In this document: positions 1-5,095 of the stretch, piece after piece
How the letters are laid out: each line of letters begins with the position of its first letter
Position numbering within the stretch: the first letter of the stretch is position 1
Assembly: GCA_047639415.1 (NCBI GenBank)
Contig: JBLINP010000321.1
Coordinates: forward strand, 1-5,095
Source of the DNA: OFTM34 sp047639415
GTDB lineage: Bacteria > Planctomycetota > UBA1135 > GCA-002686595
Direction of reading: 5' to 3'
Length of the DNA stretch: 5,095 nt
Made by a program: the position numbers and the translations under genes
The notes under the pieces: generated by a model
The model's database searches: none
Seen by the model: the letters and a program-made list of their open reading frames with translations, nothing else
What the model was told of the DNA's origin: nothing

Positions 1-126
1 CCGCAGACGACCTTGTAAGGTCGTCGAGGACGCCAGTATCTGCAAAGTGCCAGCAGGAACCAATAGACCGGCAGTGCCGGTCGTTCGTGGTGTTTGGTCC
101 GCGTGTTCATGAATTATTCGGGCTAG
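1..126 (+). repeat. Right-hand part of a palindromic MITE-like repeat (copy 1, cut by window edge)
   Basis: Positions 31-126 match 2247-2342 at 94 of 96 bases (differences at 73 and 115), and positions 1-16 match 2231-2246 exactly. Between these blocks copy 1 carries 14 extra bases (17-30). They complete a near-perfect palindrome at 4-23, with arms GACGACCTT and AAGGTCGTC around a 2-nt centre. The piece holds the right arm of the long inverted repeat (35-64), a 7-bp hairpin GACCGGC-AGT-GCCGGTC (66-82) and the right terminal repeat (105-126, ending GGGCTAG). The left half would lie beyond position 1 and cannot be seen, so this could instead be the end of a longer mobile element. No protein-coding content is evident. 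Confidence 0.85.
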
Positions 127-432
127 ATACCCGAGTTACATAGACTCGACGTGGCTCGCCATGGACGCGTAGCCCCGCAATTTAACGCTCTCATTTGATC
201 AGAATGAGTCGCATCGTGGGGAGATCATCCCCGAAGCTAAGCTAGCCACACTCAAATTCGCGCTGGGCGCCTTTAAATCGTCCCCATCCAAAACACGTGT
301 CCCATTGGAATCGCTTCCGTAAAGCAATTTGTAAGAGAGGTAATGAGCGAGTTGTTCGGGTTTGTGTCATGAACCGTCATCACCCGACTTTCTCGAACAC
401 TGACGGCTGTTCGCCCGATCAGCCAGCCAAGT
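127..432. other. Gene-free stretch between repeat copy 1 and the first membrane protein gene
   Basis: No convincing gene is present. The short open frames here overlap both strands, lack ribosome-binding sites and run into the neighbouring gene in the wrong frame. Two weak inverted repeats are visible: CTCATT/AATGAG at 190-208 (6-bp stem) and GGGGA/TCCCC at 218-232 (5-bp stem, 5-nt loop). Neither is followed by a T run in either direction, so I do not call a terminator. The stretch lies downstream of the minus-strand gene that ends at 433, so it could hold that gene's 3' untranslated region. Confidence 0.6.
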
Positions 433-2052
433 TCATTCGCCTTCGAACAACAACAATGCTTTGTTCGCTGAGAAGCCTTGCTGCGGATCGAGAACAATGA
501 TTCGGCGGCCCTTAGTCTTGCGGATTTTCTTTAGCGGCGTACCCGAGTCATCCACGTCGATCAAACTCGCTTGCAAATACGTTGGTGAATACTTTGTGAA
601 GAACTTTGAGTCGGCGTAGCGATCGTGCCCAGCCGCTAACCGTCGTCCGTGCCACGGTAGAGCGGCCACTTCGCGGTTCACTAATCCGAATTGGTCGTAG
701 AGGAACAAATCCGAGTAATAACCGGTTGCGCCAACAGTCCCCAAGACGAGCGAAGCATCTGGCTTTGCGATTAACTTCAATGCGCGCCCCATCTCCGCTA
801 ACTCGTTCGAACGCTTGCGCTCGCCGTCCAGCAACTCGATCTCGGATAGATACTCTTTGAAATTCCAGTTGTAGTGAATGGCAGATCGCCACGCTGCTGG
901 AGCGAGGTAAGTATCGAAACTCGGTAACGCTGAGAGCACTACGAACGCGATCGATAGCGCGAAGGTCAACGCACGTGCACGCCGAATATAGCCCTCGACA
1001 ACCACCGCAAAAAGAATGGCGACGAAGGGCAGCCCCGGGAGTAAGAAGCGCCCCATCGGAAGGAAGTCGCCTCCGACAGCGATTGAGTAGCCAAGGGTTG
1101 CAAGAACGAAGAGCAAACACTGGCGGACTAGAAGTCCTAGGGACAAGTGCTTTGCCCCACGGGCTGCTAAGCGCGAGCGAGACCGGAACGCTGCAAACAT
1201 CGACGCTAAGCAAATCAGAGTGATCGTCGGAAAGTTGACCAGGTAGGAAAGTGCGTACTTACCTCCGCGCTCCATGGTCATCGACGAAAAGGAGGCTTTG
1301 GCGCGCGCGGTATTCGGCACCCAGTCGCCGTGATAGCTATAGCGCCACGCGGTATGGAGGCAGAACCCGACCAGGCAAACGCCACCTGCAATCAAGACTG
1401 CGCGACCGAGGTTGCTCGCCTCGGTTCTTTTGGGATTCGACTTCTGTCGTAACCAGCCACAAAGCACGGAGAGCACAACCACCCAAATGATTCCGTCGGG
1501 CCGCAGAAATACGGCGGCCAAACCCGCGATTGATGCAGCACCGATTGATGCGCGTTCTTCGTCGCCGGCCAATCGCTCGAAGAAAACAAAGATCGCGAGG
1601 GCGAAGGCCATCGTCTCCAATCCGCCGGTCGAATAAACCGCCATCGCCGGTAGTGCGGCGAAGAACAGAGCGGTGGCGAAGATCGTTGCCGTACTCGGTT
1701 GAAGCCGGCTCGTCACGAACCGCAGTACGAATCCGAGTAGTGCGACTCCGCAGGCCAAATTGCTCCACAGGGCCCACGTCGGAGTATCGAATCCGAAGTA
1801 CTCGGGGATCGAGCACCACAGGACCCACAACAAATTTGAATAGCCTTCGACGGGTGGTTCGACCCCCAAGTTGAAGCGCAATCCCTCTCCCAGAGCGAAC
1901 AGCTTGCTGTACCGAAAGGAGATGAAGGCATCGTCAAAGACCAACTCCAATCGCCAAGCCATGGCGGCCATGAGCGCGGCTCCCATCGCGAAGGCGAGCC
2001 GAAGGGCGTTGCCGCGATTCGAAGAGCTATCCATTGCGTCGCTCGGTTCCAT
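433..2052 (-). CDS. Polytopic GT-C-fold glycosyltransferase-like membrane protein
   Basis: A 539-residue integral membrane protein, predicted to transfer a sugar from a lipid-phosphate donor at the outer face of the inner membrane. A first membrane segment (about 17-37) runs into DDAFISFRY (40-48). The paired acidic residues just after the first helix are the usual catalytic site of GT-C enzymes. Further family-type motifs follow: EGYSNLLW (69-76), STGGLET (141-147), RPDG (184-187), GDWVPNTARAK (242-252) and VGGDFLPMGRF (326-336), separated by many hydrophobic helices. A soluble C-terminal region of roughly 130 residues includes GATGYYSD and LYDQFGLVNRE, typical of this group of bacterial membrane proteins, which includes AftB-like arabinofuranosyltransferases as distant relatives (from memory). 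The ATG at 2052 has no clear Shine-Dalgarno sequence; the ATG at residue 7 is an alternative. It stands alone, divergent from the next gene, with repeat copies on both sides. Donor and acceptor cannot be inferred. Confidence 0.85.
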   Translation of the reverse strand: MEPSDAMDSSSNRGNALRLAFAMGAALMAAMAWRLELVFDDAFISFRYSKLFALGEGLRFNLGVEPPVEGYSNLLWVLWCSIPEYFGFDTPTWALWSNLACGVALLGFVLRFVTSRLQPSTATIFATALFFAALPAMAVYSTGGLETMAFALAIFVFFERLAGDEERASIGAASIAGLAAVFLRPDGIIWVVVLSVLCGWLRQKSNPKRTEASNLGRAVLIAGGVCLVGFCLHTAWRYSYHGDWVPNTARAKASFSSMTMERGGKYALSYLVNFPTITLICLASMFAAFRSRSRLAARGAKHLSLGLLVRQCLLFVLATLGYSIAVGGDFLPMGRFLLPGLPFVAILFAVVVEGYIRRARALTFALSIAFVVLSALPSFDTYLAPAAWRSAIHYNWNFKEYLSEIELLDGERKRSNELAEMGRALKLIAKPDASLVLGTVGATGYYSDLFLYDQFGLVNREVAALPWHGRRLAAGHDRYADSKFFTKYSPTYLQASLIDVDDSGTPLKKIRKTKGRRIIVLDPQQGFSANKALLLFEGE

Positions 2053-2153
2053 CTGTGCGAAGAATACCAGCCCAAGCGCCGCGGATCCTGAATGATCAGG
2101 AGACCGCTCGAAAAACTCACCTGCTCGCTGCCCTCTCTACATCTCCCGATCCG
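2053..2153. promoter_or_regulatory. Leader/promoter region of the minus-strand glycosyltransferase gene
   Basis: About 100 bases separate the start codon at 2052 from the edge of the palindromic repeat, and must hold the ribosome-binding region and possibly the promoter. No strong Shine-Dalgarno or -35/-10 pair is evident. The only structure is a small hairpin, TCCTGA-ATGA-TCAGGA, at 2086-2101 (6-bp stem, 4-nt loop), about 35 bases upstream of the start codon, where it could affect the leader. Its role is inferred from position only. Confidence 0.3.
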
Positions 2154-2342
2154 CTAGCCCGGATTATTCATGAACCGCGAGGCAAAACGCCTCGAATTGG
2201 TTCCTGCTGGCACTTTGCAGATACTTGCCCCCGCAGACGACCTTGTCGCCAGTATCTGCAAAGTGCCAGCAGGAACCAATAGACCGGCTGTGCCGGTCGT
2301 TCGTGGTGTTTGGTCCGCGTGTTCATGAATAATTCGGGCTAG
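2154..2342. repeat. Complete 189-bp palindromic MITE-like element (copy 2)
   Basis: The element is bounded by 22-bp terminal inverted repeats at 2154-2175 and 2321-2342, which differ at one position; both ends carry CTAG and the palindrome TTCATGAA. Inside lies a perfect 30-bp inverted repeat (2196-2225 against 2251-2280) with a 25-nt loop. Two smaller hairpins sit between the outer and inner repeats: CGAGGC-AAAAC-GCCTCG (2178-2194) and GACCGGC-TGT-GCCGGTC (2282-2298). The right half is nearly identical to positions 1-126. Terminal inverted repeats, small size, absence of a transposase and a second copy nearby fit a miniature inverted-repeat transposable element or a deleted insertion sequence. 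I cannot name the parent family. It fills most of the intergenic space between two divergent membrane protein genes. Confidence 0.85.
2196..2280. repeat. Long perfect hairpin inside the repeat element (30-bp arms, 25-nt loop)
   Basis: The left arm 2196-2225 begins ATTGGTTCCTGCTGG. The right arm 2251-2280 is its exact reverse complement, ending CCAGCAGGAACCAAT. A 30-bp perfect match is far beyond chance in a window this size and could extrude as a cruciform or fold as RNA if transcribed. The loop (2226-2250) contains half of the palindrome that is complete in copy 1. No T run follows either arm, so it does not look like a standard intrinsic terminator. Confidence 0.92.
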
Positions 2343-2351
2343 GATGCCCCG
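2341..2351 (+). promoter_or_regulatory. Weak ribosome-binding site overlapping the element end
   Basis: AGGA at 2341-2344 lies 7 bases before the ATG at 2352 and is the only Shine-Dalgarno-like sequence upstream of this gene. Its first two bases are the last two of the repeat's terminal CTAG. An earlier ATG at 2344 is out of frame and would be read briefly in another frame. Together these support 2352 as the start, although the site is weak. Confidence 0.4.
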
Positions 2352-3932
2352 ATGGCGGCTGAATTGAATCGCGGAACCAACCGAGGCGCTCCGATCCTCT
2401 TCGGCGGCGTGCTTGTGATCGCAATCGCCCTCTTGATCCGGTCGATCTGGATCTCACTTTCGTGGCCGATGGAAATCGACACGCCGCTGCTGCACTACAT
2501 GGCCTTCGCCGTCGATTCCGGCGTCGTTCCCTATCGCGATCTCTTTGTCACGAGCTTCCCCGGAGCGATCCTCTTTCACATTGGGATTATTCGGATGGTC
2601 GGAACCGGCGAGCAAGCTTTCATGCTCGTGAACTTGGTTTGGTTGCTTGCCGTCATTTTCGCGACCTGGAAATGCTTAGCACCACTCGGCCATCGAGTCG
2701 CTCTAGCCGGTGGAATTCTCTTCGGCTTGGTTTACCTGCACGGTGGTCCCTACATCGCGCTTCAACGGGACGCGGTTTTGATTCTGCCCATCGCTTGCGC
2801 CACCTGGCTTGGATTAGCGGAGCGCGGCAGCACGCGCTGGCGAGCATTGTCGATGGGCCTCCTGTTTGGCCTTGCTGCCACGATTAAACCGCATGCGGCA
2901 ATCGGACTGCCCTTCATTCTTTGGCTCGGGAATTACCGCAACCGGGATGGTGAAGAGCGAGGTGCCGCGGCTTTCGTTCGGCGCACGGCCTTCGCATCGG
3001 TCGGCTTCGCGCTTCCGCTAGTTGCCGTTTACGGTTGGCTTGTCTCGACTGGCGGTTCGGACGCTTTCTTCGAGATGGTCGCGACTTACCTGCCCCTGCA
3101 CCTCGAACTTTCAGGGCATCACGAGGAACTTGTCGGAGCGGCACGTTGGCTGCACTTGTTCAAACGAACTATCGACTTTGGACCTGAATCGGCTTGGCTG
3201 ATAGCCGCTGTTCCCGGCTGGCTAATCGTAGTCAGCACTCAAGAGGTTTCCGAATCTGCTAAACGCACGCTACGTCTGTTCGGCACATTGGCGATCGTTT
3301 ACGCGCTCTATCCGGCACTGGCGGGACAATTTTGGAACTACCACTGGCTACCGTTCGAGTACTTCGCCGCACAATTAGCCGCCTTTTGCCTGCTCGATCC
3401 GCAGCGCCTGCGCGGAAATGCTCTGCTCCGATTCACTCCCGTGCTGCTACTCATTGCAGCACTCCATTTTTCGGATGCAGCCTTCCCTCCGCCAGCGACC
3501 GAAGCACCTACAGCCGCTCAACTCAGCTCTAAGAAGCGATTGAGTAAGCGCGTCGGCTATCATCATCGCGTCTTTGAAATTGGAAGTTTCCTTGAGAGCG
3601 AGCTCGAACCGAACGATCGAGTTCAACCGCTCGATTGGGTCGGCGGCGGGGTCCACGCGATGCTCGTAGCGCAAGCTCAAATCGCAACGCCCTTCGTCAG
3701 CGACTACCACTTCTATCACCACGTTGATCACCCCTATGTGCGTGGATTGCGCGAACGATTCCTCACCGAACTCAAAGCCGAACCACCGCGCTTCATCGTC
3801 GAAATACTCGACATTCCGCGGCCGAAAGATGGCGACTTCAAGCCACTCATGCGCTGGATCAAACGCAACTACGTGAGTGCCAAAGAGGGCAGGAGCTGGG
3901 TGGTTTGGGAGCACGAGCTATCCGATCGTTAG
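2352..3932 (+). CDS. Polytopic GT-C / glycosyltransferase family 39-like membrane protein
   Basis: A 526-residue multi-pass membrane protein, probably a glycosyltransferase of the GT-C superfamily using a polyprenyl-phosphate sugar. A first helix (about 14-37) is followed by MEIDTPLLHY (40-49) and PYRDLF (60-65), an acidic loop in the position expected for the catalytic carboxylate. Several more helices follow, with QRD (138-140) and KPHA (179-182), both common at equivalent places in PMT_2/RgtA-D-like proteins. Hydrophobic segments continue to about residue 375. The last 130 or so residues are soluble and rich in charge and histidine (YHFYHHVDHPYVRGLRERF). It shares architecture with the divergent neighbour but not its motifs, so the two are different families rather than a recent duplication. 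It begins 10 bases from the repeat and ends convergent to the SRPBCC remnant. The substrate is unknown; a catalytically inactive membrane protein of the same fold is possible. Confidence 0.82.
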   Translation: MAAELNRGTNRGAPILFGGVLVIAIALLIRSIWISLSWPMEIDTPLLHYMAFAVDSGVVPYRDLFVTSFPGAILFHIGIIRMVGTGEQAFMLVNLVWLLAVIFATWKCLAPLGHRVALAGGILFGLVYLHGGPYIALQRDAVLILPIACATWLGLAERGSTRWRALSMGLLFGLAATIKPHAAIGLPFILWLGNYRNRDGEERGAAAFVRRTAFASVGFALPLVAVYGWLVSTGGSDAFFEMVATYLPLHLELSGHHEELVGAARWLHLFKRTIDFGPESAWLIAAVPGWLIVVSTQEVSESAKRTLRLFGTLAIVYALYPALAGQFWNYHWLPFEYFAAQLAAFCLLDPQRLRGNALLRFTPVLLLIAALHFSDAAFPPPATEAPTAAQLSSKKRLSKRVGYHHRVFEIGSFLESELEPNDRVQPLDWVGGGVHAMLVAQAQIATPFVSDYHFYHHVDHPYVRGLRERFLTELKAEPPRFIVEILDIPRPKDGDFKPLMRWIKRNYVSAKEGRSWVVWEHELSDR

Positions 3933-3971
3933 TCGAATTTAAACGACGAAGACCGCCCGAGTGCTAATCGA

Positions 3972-4227
3972 TCAGTTGGCTTCGCAGAACGCTTTAATCG
4001 CTTCCATGTCCTTCGCCATCGCCCTGCGAACCATGGGCATAACTAGCGGATTGAGCACTTTGGCGAGAAATCTGTAAGCGCGTACCCACGCCCGACTTCT
4101 GCTCGCTTAGAAATTCAACGTTCACGATCTCAGGCACGATCGTTTGAAAGCCTTCCACGTCGGCAATCACCGCAAAGATTTTCTCGATGGGTGCCTTGAT
4201 CGTTAGCGAGAGTTCCGTTGGCTTCAA
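3972..4227 (-). pseudogene. SRPBCC-family protein gene with an internal deletion and frame change
   Basis: The first 50 residues, starting at a TTG codon (4227), are a clear SRPBCC (START-like/polyketide cyclase) N-terminus: MKPTELSLTIKAPIEKIFAV, then a VIADVEGF segment and GVGTR. After GVGTR (about 4080) the frame runs through unrelated low-complexity sequence to a stop at 3994, giving only 77 residues. In the next frame, from about 4079 to the TGA at 3972-3974, there is a typical family C-terminal helix: AYRFLAKVLNPLVMPMVRRA, then MAKDMEAIKAFCEAN. The two parts total about 85 residues, against roughly 145-150 for the family, so some 60 residues (most of the beta-sheet forming the ligand cavity) appear deleted, with a length change that is not a multiple of three. 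AGGG at 4236-4239 is an appropriate ribosome-binding site, and the gene follows the flavoprotein gene by 5 bases. An assembly error is the main alternative. Confidence 0.75.
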
Positions 4228-4232
4228 TGCAA

Positions 4233-5095
4233 TTACCCTAAGGCACTCATTCGTTCAAACTCACATCGCGAGCGTAAGGCGCAATCTTCGATTGCGAGAC
4301 CGCTAAACCAGTTCCCCGTAATCGCTAAGGGCTCGCCTTTGAGCTGATCATCAATAGCTCGCACAATTTCTGAATGCCCCAGCGTTGGCGATGGGAGCAC
4401 GACGCGGCGTTCGCACAAGGACTCCATTTGCGCAATCGGAACGCCCGTGACTTGCTGCGCGCGGGCGAGGCGCTCGGCTTTGGTTTGCCCGGCGCGAAAG
4501 TGAAGCGTGAACGCGCGGCGCGTGTCGTCGTGAATCACGTCGCGTGTGACTGCCGAGAAGAAACTGTCGCAAAGCGGGATAAAGAAGGTCGCGTAGGGCA
4601 GTTTTGTGTTTTCGGCGAGAGTCGCGAAACCGAGGCTGTCGACCTCGACTTGCTTTACGCGAGCGGCTTGTGCGGCGACCTCGGGAAAGGAGTCGGAGAG
4701 CAATTCAGCGACGACTTGAGGAGCAAGTGCCAGCGCCAATCGTTCTGCTTCAATGCTTGTGCCGTCACTGAACTCCACTCCAAAACCCTGACTCGTTCGT
4801 TCGACTTTCACCGCGGCGCAATCCGTTCGCACGTCGATATTCGGATGCGCAACAAGCCCCTCTACGACGCTATTCAATCCTCGCTCGACCGAAAAACTGC
4901 GCGGCCTGTCTTCACGACGCTCGCGCTTCTTGAAGAGCATGTCGGACGGAAACTCGTCCGCAGATTGCGATGGAACCGCGGAGAGCATCGGCCCGAGCAC
5001 TCGCTCGTAATTTCGGTTCCCAACTAGTCGCGAATAATAATCGCGCACCGACAGCCCCTTCGGCTTGGCCGCAATCCAACGCGGAACGGCGCGCA
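4233..5095 (-). CDS. FAD-dependent oxidoreductase, amine oxidase / protoporphyrinogen oxidase-like (N-terminus beyond the window)
   Basis: 286 residues are visible and the frame is open to the right edge; the GTG at 5048 is an internal valine codon, not a start. Visible family features include LGPMLSAVPSQSADEFPSDM, a basic KKRERRED stretch, then SFSVERGLNSVVEGLVAHP leading into alternating strands and SDGTSIEAERLALALAPQ, the usual pattern around the second part of the FAD domain. The C-terminal ITGNWFSGLAIEDCALRS matches the final FAD-contacting segment of the amine-oxidase/PPOX superfamily. The dinucleotide-binding GxGxxG N-terminus is outside the window; intact members are about 430-470 residues. 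Protoporphyrinogen oxidase of haem synthesis is one candidate, but related desaturases and uncharacterised oxidoreductases share these features, so no symbol is given. It is the first visible gene of a leftward pair with the SRPBCC gene, with its stop 5 bases before that start. Confidence 0.82.
   Translation of the reverse strand, partial: RAVPRWIAAKPKGLSVRDYYSRLVGNRNYERVLGPMLSAVPSQSADEFPSDMLFKKRERREDRPRSFSVERGLNSVVEGLVAHPNIDVRTDCAAVKVERTSQGFGVEFSDGTSIEAERLALALAPQVVAELLSDSFPEVAAQAARVKQVEVDSLGFATLAENTKLPYATFFIPLCDSFFSAVTRDVIHDDTRRAFTLHFRAGQTKAERLARAQQVTGVPIAQMESLCERRVVLPSPTLGHSEIVRAIDDQLKGEPLAITGNWFSGLAIEDCALRSRCEFERMSALG

Noticed and set aside
190..232. Two short inverted repeats as possible terminators for the gene ending at 433.
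   Set aside because: Stems are only 5-6 bp, no T run follows on the minus strand, and they lie about 200 bases beyond the stop codon.
548..1213. A 221-codon open frame on the minus strand inside the first glycosyltransferase gene.
   Set aside because: It overlaps a protein with clear family motifs in another frame. Its own translation is arginine- and serine-rich without recognisable domains, as expected from a shifted frame in G+C-rich coding DNA.
2196..2280. The long hairpin as an intrinsic transcription terminator.
   Set aside because: It lies between divergent gene starts rather than after a gene, has a 25-nt loop, and no T tract follows either arm; its duplication near position 1 fits a repeat element better.
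2168..2326. A 52-codon open frame on the minus strand that starts in one terminal repeat and stops in the other.
   Set aside because: Its start and stop both come from the TTCATGAA palindrome in the terminal repeats. The 14-base length difference in copy 1 shifts the frame, there is no ribosome-binding site, and the peptide mostly translates two arms of a perfect inverted repeat.
3447..3914. A 155-codon minus-strand open frame opposite the C-terminal domain of the second membrane protein.
   Set aside because: It mirrors the sense codons of a well-supported gene, lacks a ribosome-binding site and has no recognisable domain.
3933..3971. A shared terminator between the convergent genes.
   Set aside because: The 39-base gap has no stable inverted repeat or T run that I can find.
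4374..5027. A 217-codon plus-strand open frame opposite the flavoprotein gene.
   Set aside because: The minus-strand frame shows the FAD-family C-terminal motif and continues to the window edge. The antisense product has no recognisable motif and no upstream ribosome-binding site.

Overview
The window looks like chromosomal DNA of a free-living bacterium with moderately high G+C (mid-50s percent, judged by eye). It holds three long genes, one broken gene and two copies of a palindrome-rich non-coding repeat. There are no RNA genes, CRISPR arrays or intact transposases. Nothing fixes the taxonomy. The FAD oxidoreductase plus SRPBCC pair and the style of the membrane glycosyltransferases would fit a deltaproteobacterial/myxobacterial-type or similar environmental Gram-negative lineage, but this is a weak inference.

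Layout from left to right: (1) positions 1-126 are the right-hand part of a repeat element, cut by the window edge. (2) Positions 127-432 are a gene-free stretch with only two weak hairpins. (3) Positions 433-2052, minus strand, encode a 539-residue polytopic membrane protein with the motifs of a GT-C-fold glycosyltransferase (DDAFISFRY, EGYSN, PNT..AK, GGDF.P..RF). (4) Positions 2154-2342 hold a complete 189-bp copy of the repeat: 22-bp terminal inverted repeats, a perfect 30-bp inverted repeat inside them, and small hairpins on both sides. (5) Positions 2352-3932, plus strand, encode a second, different polytopic GT-C-like protein of 526 residues. Its start codon lies 10 bases from the repeat. 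(6) Positions 3972-4227, minus strand, are an SRPBCC-fold gene whose middle is missing: both ends are recognisable but in different frames. (7) Positions 4233-5095, minus strand, are the C-terminal two-thirds or so of an FAD-dependent amine-oxidase/protoporphyrinogen-oxidase-like flavoprotein, running off the right edge.

The two membrane enzymes are transcribed divergently from an intergenic region that contains the complete repeat. Both probably transfer sugars from lipid-linked donors to acceptors at the outer face of the cytoplasmic membrane, but neither substrate can be read from the sequence. The flavoprotein and the SRPBCC gene form a two-gene leftward unit with a 5-base gap and convergent to the second glycosyltransferase.

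The most interesting structure is the repeat. Two copies in the same orientation bracket the first glycosyltransferase gene, so a roughly 2.2-kb segment could be lost by recombination, and the complete copy supplies promoter-proximal sequence to the neighbouring gene. I see no convincing new multi-gene system. The strongest second-look items are this MITE-like element and the internally deleted SRPBCC gene.
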